From: Melastoma dodecandrum
Lineage: Eukaryota > Streptophyta > Magnoliopsida > Myrtales > Melastomataceae
Assembly: GCA_029817715.1 (NCBI GenBank)
Contig: JARUPY010000606.1
Location: forward strand, 2,852,001 to 2,916,000
Direction: 5' to 3'
Length of the DNA stretch: 64,000 bases
Shown: positions 37,790 through 48,709 of the stretch, piece after piece
Numbering within the stretch: position 1 is the first letter of the stretch
Layout: each line of letters starts with the position of its first letter
Notes under the pieces: model-generated
Databases searched by the model: none
Told to the model about the DNA's origin: nothing
What the model saw: the letters and a program-made list of their open reading frames with translations, nothing else
Made by a program: the position numbers and the translations under genes

Positions 37790-39895
37790 ATGGAAGATGT
37801 GGGTTGGAAGCATGGCGTTGCTGTTGATAACAATCACAGGATCGTGAAGTGCAAGTACTGTGAGAAAGTGGTGACTGGAGGCATTTATAGGCTAAAACAT
37901 CATCTTGCTGGAACAAATAAAGATGATGGAGCATGTAGAGCAGTCCCTGATGATGTCAAAAGGAAGATGATGGATGTTGTTTCCACTTTGCGGGAAAGAT
38001 TGATTAAGAAGTCAAAGTACTCTTCATCTGAGGATGAGACGGCAAGCACGGACCAAAGTATTGAATCGGAGAAGGATCTCTTCAAAAGAAGTGCAACCTC
38101 TCATCAAACAATCAATACAATGTCCAAGAAGGAACTTAGAGAGGAGGCTACTGAAGAAATTGCATCTTTTTTCTACAACAATGTTATTCCCTTCAACGTG
38201 TCAAATAGTTAAGAATATTGTACAATGTTTGAATTGGCTACTCAACATGGACCTGGATTCAACCCTCCTTCCTATCATGAGATTCGAGACAGATTACTGA
38301 AGAAGAAAGTAAATTCGACTACAAAGGATATTCAAGAGTACAAGAATAATTGGAAGTACTTTGGATGCTCGATCATGACTGATGGGTAGAGTGACAAACG
38401 AAGAAGGACTATTATAAATTTTCTGGTTAATAGCCCAAGAGGTGCCATTTTTTTAAAATCCATCGGTGCCTATCACATTTGTAAGAATGCTGACAATATT
38501 TACAACATGATTGACGATGTTATTGAAGAGGTTGGAGAAGAGAACGTTATCCAAGTTGTCACGGATAATGCATCAAATTATAAGGCTGCGGGGGAGTTAT
38601 TGATGGAGAAAATAAAGAATTTATATTGGAATCATTGTGCTGCCAATTGCATTGATCTCATGTTGGAAAACTTTGAAAAGAAGTTATCAATTCACTAGGA
38701 GACTATTTTAAGTGGAAAGAAGATAACAACTTACATATATGGAAGAACATCTCTCATTTCGATGTTGCAAAACTTCACTAATGGAAATGATTTAGTGAGA
38801 CCAGGTGTGACTCGTTTCGATTTTATTTCAAATGAGAACATCTCTTATTTCGATGTTATAAAACTTACGTGTATCTCAGGTGCGACTCGTTTTACTACTG
38901 CATATCTCACTTTGGGATGCTTACACGACAACAAAGGAGCTTTGGTGAGGATGTTTACATGTGATAAGTGGAAGGCCAGCCAATATGCAAAGACAAGTGA
39001 TGGGAAACATATTGAAGAAATGATTACAGACAAGACATTCTGGAAGAATATTGTCATTTGCCTAAAAGGTGCATTTCCCTTGATCAAAGTGTAAATATTG
39101 GTTGATTCTGAAGAGAAGCTAGCAATGAGGCTTATTCATGAGGAGATGGACAAAGCTAAAGCGAAGATTCATAGTGTCTTCAATGGAGTCAAGAGAAGGT
39201 AAATATGGTTAATTTATTTTTTGCTATCTATTGCATTATTTAGCTAAATCCGGTTATCTATTTCATTGTTTAGCTATCTACCTTTGTGGGAAATCATTGA
39301 TCAGCGATGGGATAACCAGATGCATAGGCATCTTCATCTCGCGGGCTATTATTTGAACACGAAGCTACATTATAGTTCCGGTTTCAAAGCTGACTATAAA
39401 GTGAAAAAAGGATTGTACGAATACATGCAAAAGATTGATTCCTAGCTTGAAGAGTTTAAAAGCAAATCAGGCATGTTTGGAAGTGTTGTTGCAACCAAAG
39501 CACTTGACACCAAAACACCGGGACAATGGTGGGAGTCTTATGGGAGTCAATATCCAGAGTTGTAGAAATTTACAATTTGTGTGCTAAGCCTTACATGCAG
39601 CTCCTCTGCTTACGAGAGAAATTGGAGTGCTTTTGAGATGGTAACTTTCACACCACAATCTTTTTTTATTGAAATGAGAGTTCTTAGTTAATTGAAGTTG
39701 ACTATTTGGATTACTTGTCTTCTTGTGTTTGTTTAGGTCCATACAAAAAGAAGAAATTTTTGAAATAAGAAACTATGAATGATGTGGTTTTCGTGATGGC
39801 TAACTCGAGGTTGAGGAAGAAAAAGCAAACAAGGACACCGAAGGATAATGAGATGCATGACATTTCCTTGGATGATGAATGGATCCTTAACATTG
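37790..39895 (+). pseudogene. hAT transposase pseudogene (BED finger, DUF659, hAT dimerisation)
   Basis: One frame runs from ATG 37790 with a BED zinc finger (C-K-Y-C ... L-K-H-H-L-A-G). It continues into DUF659, with in-frame stops at 38210-38212, 38387-38389 (in D-G-stop-S-D-K, where the family has Trp), 38696-38698 and 39092-39094. All four are in the same frame. The acidic T-D-N-A-S-N-Y-K-A-A-G segment is near 38559. An intron-like gap lies at about 39200-39270. The C-terminal hAT dimerisation block (W-W-E-S-Y-G ... C-S-S-S-A-Y-E-R-N-W-S) is near 39529-39640, again with a stop, and a last exon ends near 39895. An internal duplication lies at 38745-38900. hAT transposases cut and paste DNA; this one is dead. 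Confidence 0.9.
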
Positions 39896-40048
39896 TGTGC
39901 CTGACGGAGCAATGCCGCGTGGAGGTACATGGCTCAAGAGTTTCTATACAAAACCCTTCTCTTCTTCGCTCAAAGAGGCAATGCACCTGGTACTTGATTC
40001 AGCCCACATGCATGAAGAGAAGAAGATAGGGGGGATTTCCTTGATATT

Positions 40049-40113
40049 AAGGAATATCCCTCTTTTGAATATTAATTCAAATAACATTCCAAGGAATATC
40101 CCTCTTTTGAATT
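40049..40113 (+). repeat. Two-copy tandem repeat
   Basis: AAGGAATATCCCTCTTTTGA occurs at 40049 and again at 40091, period 42. It lies in the AT-rich sequence just past the hAT transposase remnant. Confidence 0.85.
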
Positions 40114-41313
40114 AATAAAATAATTAAGATAAATAATAATTAATTAAATATTAAAATATCTAATTATGAAAATATTTTCTAACCACATCATTCGATATAG
40201 AATGATGGAGTATATAGAAAATATTTTCGTGATATTTTTCCTATTTTAGGAAGGATATCTAAGTTACAATAGCTGCTAGGCTTTTGTAAGGGTAGGCTCA
40301 GCTTCTATAAGGTTATAGTAGGTCAACGCGTTGTGTGACTCATCATCAAAACCATATCAACACACATTATTGTTGACAATAGATAGTTGGGCGGACTTCA
40401 GTGCCGTGGTTTTCCACATAAAAATTATAGTGTCTCATTTATCTTTCTTTTCGGCTGATATTACTTGTTTTTTTGTTGATATTCAAAAGATGTAAGGATA
40501 TTGTTTGAGATAGTATTGTGGTGTTGATTAGTGTAATATAGTGTCGTCTGTTTTTATTTGATCAACAAAGGTCTAAGTCAGATCCCGGGTGGCATGTCCC
40601 AACACGATGAAATCAGTGCAAGTGGTCGGACGAAGAGAAAAGACCGCTCGAGGGATGACAACATCATTGGTACGAATGTAGTCAAAGGGAGCCGAGATTG
40701 AAGAAAAAATTTGGGAGCCCAAAGAGAGCATAAAGGCCAAGTACCCGTCTCACGCCGAAAAAAGTCCCAAAAAATCTCAAATCTCCTAAAGTTAGCGTGA
40801 TTTAGTTAAGTTTACTCATTTTCACCGTTTGAATTTATATATAAAATTAAATTCGTTATTTTAAACAAAACTTTACATGATATTTTTCGTAAATTTTTTC
40901 TATAACTACCCTAAATCCCTCCAATCCTCCGTTTTTCACCGCCCTTCTCTATCTATGTCGATGTGTGTCTACGTGTCTGACAATATCTAGGTATATTCGT
41001 TGGAGGTGACACCACTTCTTTCTCCCCTGTCCTATTTTGGCCCACCTTTTTCTTCATCCGCTGGCTTAACCATGGATTTTCCCCTCCCTCTCTCTCTGGT
41101 TCTGCATGCGCCCCGATACGTGATTTTGCATGCATGCATTTCTTCTCGGAAACTAAGAAAGGAAAGGAAGGATCATCCGTTTCGTTCTTTTCTTTTCTTG
41201 GTTTCCCATATCCCATCGGGCATTATTATGAAGATCTTCTTACACGCAATACAATGACATACGTCCGGTAAGGAATTTGAAAGGACCTCCCACGGATCTT
41301 CTTCTCGTTTGTC
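40114..41313. other. Intergenic DNA upstream of the RIC gene
   Basis: AT-rich to 40920, then more pyrimidine-rich (40920-41313), probably promoter and 5' leader of the RIC gene. Short frames on both strands here have no recognisable domain. Confidence 0.45.
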
Positions 41314-42331
41314 ATGGCAATGATCAAGGAATTCTACAAGGGTTTCAAGTTCATATCCCAAATATTTGGTAATTGGGAATGAACGAATCTCTCCATCTAT
41401 CTCGATCTTACCTCCCTTTTCATTTCCCTTTCCGAGGGATTTCTTGTTTTATTCATGACTGCGCCATTAACGCGAAGAGATGGGTGAAAAGTCGTGTTGG
41501 TGTTTTGTAGTGGTGAAGGAGGATGAGGAGGAGATGGAAATTGGGCTCCCGACGGATGTGAAGCATGTTGCTCATATCGGTGGGGATGGTCCATCGGGTT
41601 GTGGACCCGCTTGGGTATGTGCCCTTTCTTTTGTGTCTCCATGTATATATCTCCCTTCTCATCGTATATGTGTAATATTCTTTTCGGGTGATTTAAGGTT
41701 TCTTTCTTATTTGAGATGATGGTCGGAATTGGGTGACATTGTGCAGATGAAAGATTTTAGGGGCGCCCCAGAGTTCCAATCCTCCCTCAGGGAGGCCGCC
41801 GACCAATCCTTGCCTCCTGAGGGTATGTGTTTCTCTCAGGCATTTCGGTTACATGTTGTCCTGACCCGGATACCTAAAGGAGTCGCTGAAGGGTAATGTC
41901 TGGGTCACCTTGGAGACGCGTTTTGATCCATCTTGAATAGTGGACAGCTGCTTGTTTGAACCACGGTTACAGGCATAGTGTAGTTGATTGCAGGAGCACA
42001 GAATGTAGTCAGTTTGGACGTTAATTATGTGTTCATATCTTTTCTTTTCTTCGTGATTACATAAACCCCGGGTTTGATTAGAAAATCCGAGTCATTTGAA
42101 AATCAATCTGTTGCTGCAGGTACAACTGAAAGTACCATGGATGGTAAACCGACCTCGAGCAGGTCAACAGACAACGCAACAAGAGAAGAAGCCCGTCGCA
42201 TGCCGAAGAAGCACAGACGGAAGAAGATAAAGTCAACCACGTCCTCCCAGTCGAAGAGATCCTCGAGGACAGGCAAGTCTAAAACAGAGCAGCTGGAAAT
42301 GCAAAGCATCGCAATAGCAGCGGCATCATAA
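41314..42331 (+). CDS. ROP-interactive CRIB motif protein (RIC, RIC9/10/11-like)
   Basis: Four exons join in frame to 148 aa: 41314-41368, 41511-41614, 41747-41822, 42120-42331, all GT-AG. The short first exon (M-A-M-I-K-E-F-Y-K-G-F-K-F-I-S-Q-I-F) and the CRIB motif E-I-G-L-P-T-D-V-K-H-V-A-H-I-G (residues 28-42) match the small RIC10 group of Arabidopsis. The C-terminal half is basic and Lys/Ser-rich (K-K-H-R-R-K-K-I-K). RIC proteins bind active ROP GTPases through the CRIB and relay polarity signals to actin, microtubules or vesicle traffic. The family's Trp after H-I-G is Gly43 here (GGG codon). No frame breaks are present, and the start is chosen by homology of exon 1. Confidence 0.88.
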
Positions 42332-43815
42332 CACCGTTACATCTGCGCCGGAAGGCACCATCCAAATCAACAGGATCTTCCAGCCACTGGTTACAAACCA
42401 ACCCAAATCAGAAAACTAACGAGTAATTCACCAGTCTTTTCTGGATTCCGATGTTACATCTGGGTTTAGGATTGATCCGTTCGAATCCAGCATTCATGTT
42501 CATCCATTTTACGTGAAAGAAAATAAAATTATCGTGGAAATGAAAAAGATGGAAACTAAATCAAGTTTTGGGAAACGAAAATTTTCATTTTCTTTCGTTA
42601 TATTCGAAGTCGATGGGGAACTTATTCTTGGTGAATGGGAAAAAAGAATTAGTTGGGAGGGGGTTTCTTTTAATGCTAGTCTAGATTTAATAATTACAAG
42701 CAAATCCTTTTAATGCGTTTCTGGATTCACACTGTTTCGGGTTTGACTTTCGAAATGCAAAACTAAAATTTTCATTTTCTTCCTTGAACTTTGAAAATGG
42801 GAAGTTTTAAATTCTAAGGCACTTCAATTTAAAGAGACAGATAGAGAGAGAGAGAGAGAGTAAATTCTGTGATTCGAATAGTTTGGATACGCGTGACAAC
42901 ATGCATGCGCGGTTGAATAGGAGGAGGAGGAGGGGACGACGTAATTCACTACGGGAAGAAGATGAAGAAAAAATTGGGAGGGATTTTATTGATAAGGTTT
43001 GGGGTTGGTCAGGAGGGGACACTGCAAGTAGTTCAAAGTTCATGTGAAAGAATGCAAAGATCCGACTCGGGCTAAAGAGAGTTCCATTGAATTCGTTGTT
43101 TGCAACACGCACTCATCATCATCACCCGGAGCATCACCCAACCCCAGCCTTTTAATTTCCCTAATTAATATCTTGATAGATGGATAGGGCAAACAATAAA
43201 TTCGTTTTAGCCTATATGATACGAATGCGATGTGGATGATGTCATGGACCGATGAAAATTTGTGGACCTCAAAAATGTGATTCAATGCTCCCCTCCCTCC
43301 TGTTCAACACTGGAATCTCGTTTCTACGTGATATTTCATGGTTTTAGTGTTGTGGTTTCCAATCAGCCTAAGAACTTTGGTCTTCAATGAAGCCAAGGGT
43401 TGTTTCACTAATGACATCATTAAGTCATGGTTAGTAGTGAATCCGTCTTTTAGTATTAAATCAACCCCCCCCCCCTTCTACATCAGCATCTGCGAGGACT
43501 CCCCTTCCACATATAAAACAACCCCCCATTACCCTTTTAGTGAAACATCCCTTCGTATAACTCCCCCCACTTCCACGTACGTAATAAATATTGTCACTCC
43601 AAGAGCTCTCTCTCTCTCTGCCGTTAACCCTTTCGTTCTTTTCCTTGTCAAAGTGGATGTGATTTCACCCGACGGAAATGGGGAGTTCTGTATGTAAATA
43701 CGGTTAGTTTTAAAATAAATTTGCGAAATATGGTCCGAGTTTCGCAAAATACGGTTTTACCGTCGACAAAACGCACCCCTTAAAATGCAAAGAGAAAACC
43801 CGCCCCCTCAACACT
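42332..43815. other. RIC 3' flank and intergenic DNA
   Basis: No gene recognised. It holds an AG microsatellite at 42844-42860, a run of 11 C at about 43465-43475 and a CT-rich tract near 43603-43619. It ends where the Ogre-type LTR begins; the five bases before the LTR are ACACT, the expected left half of a target-site duplication. Confidence 0.5.
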
Positions 43816-46800
43816 TGTAATGCCTTAAATTATTGGGCCGACCCAATTTTGCATCCAAAGCCCAGTTCTTGTTAAAAGCCCAAAGCCCACCATTCCGAAA
43901 AAGACCAAAGCCCGGCCCTAACAATGCAAGCCCAACAAAGCCCAAGCCCAACCACATTTTTATTTTTATTTTAGTCTATTTCGTTTTATTTGATTTAATT
44001 TTAAGATTATCCGCAACCCAACGGTCTAAACAAACATGGAGGGATCGCACATGAGGAGCTAACCAATTCGCCACTTGGCACTCCGTCATTGGCTGAGGGA
44101 AGAGATTCTTCCCCGCTGACAGAAGCAGGAAACGGTTTTGGTGGGGGGAAAAGGATAATAACAAAAAAAAAATAAAAATCGAAGGGGATTCTTCTTCCTC
44201 TTCTTCTGGGTCTTCTTGGCGTGGATTTTCTTGGGCTTCTTCTTGGAGGCCAGGGGGGAGACTCTTTCCTGGGGACGGGACCTGTTTCTTTCTGGACGCT
44301 GACGGAACCTCAGAAGAGGGGGCCTCGTCACCACCCCGAGTCTTCAGCCTTCCCTGCAACAAGGTAAGAAGAAGCCAACGATGTGGAACCTCCCTCGACG
44401 ACCAGCCCAACGGAAGCAATGAGGAGCACAACGCACCTCGGGATGCAGCGGATTCTGGCTTCACCGGACGCGGCGGCATCTACTTCGATTCTTGAAGATA
44501 ACTTCAGCTCGACCAACCACCACTTGGAACAACGGGCACCCTTCTGCAGCAACGATGCAAACCAATCCCTCCTCCTAGAATAATTCGCATTTGCACTCTT
44601 CTACCGACCTGGAGCTGTCGAAATCCACCTCCGGAAGCCTCGTGGCTTCTCGGAGGATTTCTTTTGTTACTGATATTTTTTTTAACTCGTACAGCTTCTA
44701 CTAGCCACAGCAGCAACCAATCTATATCTCCCTGACACCTCCAAGCTCCCGGCAGGAACGGGGAACCTCAGCCTTCTCCATTGGACAGCGAAGGAGACCA
44801 AAGAAGCACAAGGACGTCCTTCACCTCCGTTGTCCTTCTCACAGGTTGTAATGGTGGGTTCAGCTACAACCAAGGTGCCACCATTCTGAATCCGTCCACT
44901 GACAAACTCAACGACCTCACTCTTGCCACGGCCTCTGCCTTCACCGACCTCAGCCCTCCAGCAGCGGCCAGACGCCCCGTCATTAGTTTCCTGGCGTCTC
45001 TCACGGCGGCGCACCCAGCCGCCCCGGCCCAGCCACTATCGGAGAGTCCTTCTTCAGCTTCCTCCCCGAATCAACTCCCCAAAGTAGCGAACCGGCCACT
45101 TCCCAGCCAATCCCTCCAACCGTCTTCTCTCCAGCAAACCTGCAAATCCAGCATAGAAGTCCTCCCGGCGCGCACACGAGTCTCCCATCGTGAGCGTGCG
45201 TGCTCGGGAGGTGTGGAGAGGGCTGTTTCCCATCGCGAGCGCCCTTTTTCCCATGAACATTTCCAGGATTCATGTCGATCGAACTCCATTCTCGGTGAGT
45301 ACTGCACCAGCTGCTTCCTATTCATTTTGTAGACCCCTTAGACAAATCTAACCTCATCTATTGTTCTTGTTTGCATGAATACACGCTGCGGCATCCTCGA
45401 GACATCGTAACCGGAGCTAGCACGCTCAAAACTATGCGAAATCAGGTCCACTCCCTTCCTACTTCCTCTGTGACTTCGTCAATAGCTTCTGGGACTTATT
45501 TGTGCTGTAAATTGCTCGAACTATCTGCGATTGTTGGGATATACGCATGCTGAAATTGGAATGTTGTTCGCTGCCGCATGTTTCTGACGTTTTCCAGCAT
45601 AACTCCTTGTCCTGTGCATGGATTGATCTGTTTTTTCACTCCTTGGCTTCCTTTCTCGATGGAGAACAACTTCTCTGTTGAAAGTTTTTTTCAAACAGAC
45701 TCGTTTTACCAATGTTTTTCCTCTTCGTATGCTGGAGAATGCAGCTGCCCTGTTCTGCGCATCCGCGGAATGTGCAGCTGCACTCCATCAGGCTTAGTTT
45801 CGACTGTACAGCTCGGATTTGTTTAAAGCTACTTGGATTCATTTCCTTTTTGGCTATTCTACAACTTTCGTGCTTTAAGCTTCTCCATTTGACACTTGCT
45901 TGATCGAGTTTTGTTTGTTCGAAAAAGGCAGCCTGTTTCTGTGTGCGAGTGGAATAGCTGCCTCTGTTTTTCGGACATAACTCGAACATCAAAGCTCCGT
46001 TTCACCTGAAATTGGTTGGAACGGATTTCCCTTTAAGTTTTCTAAAACTTCTGTGTTATACGCATTTCTGTTAAACATACACATCCTGGTCAAATCGCTG
46101 TTGGAGTGCAGATAGAACAGATGTGCTGTCGCATTTCAGGGAAGATTCATACTGTCATACGAAAAACTTCGTATCTCTTTCATTACGTGCCCAAATTTTA
46201 CAAAATTGACACCTTTGAAACCATATTTGAGCCCCCTACAAATCTTATTCTTTGAGTTTTTTGCTTTCGGGATCATCTGGTTAGTCTAAACATTCAGAAA
46301 AGACAATGGCTTCTAATGTCTCTTGCCCTTTTGCGGCAGCATGAGTATCTTGCACACCAGATAGTGTAATTTACTCATTTGAGTTCTGAATGGACTAAAA
46401 TTGAACCGGGAGTTAGATCTCTTAGTTTACTATAATTTCTGTGTTTTACACTTTTTATTTTGAACAAGTTTAGCCCATAGTCAATCATGGTCAAACTTGA
46501 TCTGCGATGCTGGCCGATTGAAACACATTCTATTTGAATGTCTAGATTCTCCGCTACGCTGGCAGCAGACTACACATCCATTTTTCCTAAAATTTTGCAT
46601 CCTAAGTCATGATTGAGTTATCTAGCATGTGAAAAAATTTCATAATTTTTTGACGAACGAGTAAAGAGTTATGAAATTTTCTTTTCATATCATTCTGCTG
46701 GTCAAGGATTGCTTACGCAAGAGATCGAATCACTTTCTTTGCCTTGTAGAATGAGATGCCACCGTTGGATTCGTTTGAAATCTTATATTCTGATTCCTCA

Positions 46801-48024
46801 TCAAGATACAGATCTGTAGGTTTTTATTTCACTTAGATCGGACGATCTTGAGTGAAGTTATGCTCTTATTTCCAAACCTGTGTATGCTGCATTCTCATCT
46901 GTGCTACAGCTGACTTTGCGTGTGCAGAATTCCCAATTCCGCCGTTAGATTTTGCTGATATTTAACAAACATGCTTGTTATTAACCTGTTTACTTAATGT
47001 GCGGTTGGATCTTAAATATTTTGACTTAGTTGAAACTTGTGCTCGTTTTTTTGATTTCGAATTGTTGTTTCGGACTTTGAAAATGAAAGTCAACTAATCA
47101 CTCTTACATTTTCTTTGCATGTACACTAAGCACGCAATTTCGGAAAATCAACTCCAATCTTTCGAAGACCGACTTGAAGGCGCGCGTATCAAACCGCGTG
47201 GATCCACCCCGGCCTAAAAACCGCGGGTTCGAAGACAAAGCGGCCCCAACCTTCAATCTAAGGTACAAAGGGGAGGTGCGGGCCTCCCCGAATTTCATTT
47301 TAAAAACACACTTGTAACGGATTGCGGGCCCAAGTGCATAGGCCCGCAATCACCGCCCCTTCCCCGCTCTTTTGATCTAAATTATTGTCTGTGGTTGCGT
47401 GTGTGACTTAGGTTTTAGGTTTATACGTCGCATGCCTGATTTTAAACAAACAAACCTAAGTTCGGGTCCAACGCCCGTTAAAACGTCGATAAGAGTCCGG
47501 CCCACTCCCGGATCGGGCCCAACACCCGTCAATCAAAAGTAACTCCTTTTTGGACAAATCGCCACCCTTTTCGCATGTGGTAGGATATTAAGGTTAGTAA
47601 ATAGGAATCCCCGAACCCGAACTCTGATTTTCCGACTTAAATCATGTTTTTTTAAATCTAAGTCGGTGGCGACTCCGAACTGTTTTCCAAAGCTAAAACA
47701 AACCCCCACTACACACATTTTCGGAGCCATTTAGGATGAGGTGACGGCAGACTCGAGCCGCTCCTTGGGCCCTCCCCGAAATTCGCGAGCGAGGCCTTAA
47801 CGCAGCCTTTCGCTCGCCGCCTCCAGGGAACTGGAGACGGTTGGCGAAACGCCCCGCAGACCCGTTCGCGAATCAAGGGAAGGCCCAACCCGGGGCCCCT
47901 TTCCGCAGCGTCCGGCGTTCGAGCCGTAACGCCGACCGGACTGGGCCTCGGGGGAGCGGGCCCGGATCCTCGGGCTTGCCGGAACCGCCGCCGCGCGCCG
48001 CTAGGCCGGAAGGGCGCGCGCACA
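43816..48024 (+). repeat. 5' LTR of the Ogre-type element
   Basis: Starts TGTAATGCCTTAAATTATTG and is nearly identical to 60284-64000 (offset 16468-16470). The right border is set by the primer site at 48032; the last CA before it is at about 48023-48024, giving a 4.2 kb LTR. The second half becomes GC-rich (47700-48030). A perfect 11-base hairpin lies at 47320-47351. Confidence 0.85.
47320..47351 (+). terminator. Perfect GC-rich hairpin in 5' LTR
   Basis: GATTGCGGGCC (47320-47330) and GGCCCGCAATC (47341-47351) form an 11-bp perfect stem with a 10-base loop. The same hairpin is intact in the 3' LTR at 63790-63821. It could mark RNA processing, packaging or the R region; function is unproven, and 'terminator' is only the nearest label. 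Confidence 0.6.
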
Positions 48025-48031
48025 TCCCGGA

Positions 48032-48050
48032 TGGCGACTCCGCTGGGGAC
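48032..48050 (+). other. Primer-binding site of the Ogre-type element
   Basis: TGGCGACTCCGCTGGGGAC matches the form of primer site found in plant Tat/Ogre elements, described as complementary to the 3' end of a tRNA-Arg. It lies about 7 bases after the LTR and sets the plus orientation. Confidence 0.8.
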
Positions 48051-48709
48051 CTCCGCATGTGGATTCCTACCGAAAGCCTTTTCCTACCACATGCGGAGAG
48101 GAGTTACTTGGTTTCGCATGTAATTGATTGGCTCGATGCCTTTTGCTTGATCTCCTCTTTGTGTTTGTTTACCGCTTTTTAGGCATTTCTAGGTATGCCC
48201 GAACCCGGGGCTAGGATCTTAGGGGGGTCACCGTTAGGCCCAGCTGTGCTGCTCTTTGCGGTGTGGTTTTGGGTCGGGGCCCCGCCTCCCTTAGTCCGAG
48301 GGAGGTCTAGAAACCTCTTCCGAGTCTAGAATTGCTTGCTCACTACAGGTACCAGACGCCGCACGTGCATTTGTCTGTTACTAAGTGCCTGTTACTTGTG
48401 TAGGGACAGGTTCAGGTACGTTTTGTTTGCGATAATCGTGGCACTAACCTTGTTCGTTTTGCAGAGGTTTGGGTTGGTCACAGGGGGGGTTCCGAATTTC
48501 TTTTCTCCCTTCCCTACCTCTTTTTCTTTATGTCATCATACTCACCTGCATCCATTTCGCACGAACGCTTGTTAATCAATAATCAATATATCAACACTTT
48601 TACATTTGTTAGGTATTCTCATTGTTCCAGTAGGAGAAAACTTGCATGCAAATTCACCTCACGTTAGGAGTTGGATTGGATTGTTATTACAACTGAATGA
48701 CGTCCAAGC
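48051..48709. other. Untranslated leader of the Ogre-type element
   Basis: Between PBS and ORF1 there is 660 bases of leader with G- and C-rich patches and no coding frame of note. The sequence GCATGCAG at about 48708-48715 could be a splice acceptor but overlaps the ORF1 start. Confidence 0.5.

Noticed and set aside
44086..45273. Several minus-strand frames in the LTR, repeated at 60.4-61.7 kb
   Set aside because: They are kept only because the two LTRs are nearly identical. Composition is repetitive (Glu/Lys/Arg, Ser/Pro) and they overlap plus-strand frames.
47709..48182. Overlapping frames on both strands in the GC-rich LTR end
   Set aside because: GC-rich sequence lacks stops by chance, and these frames cross the LTR/PBS border.
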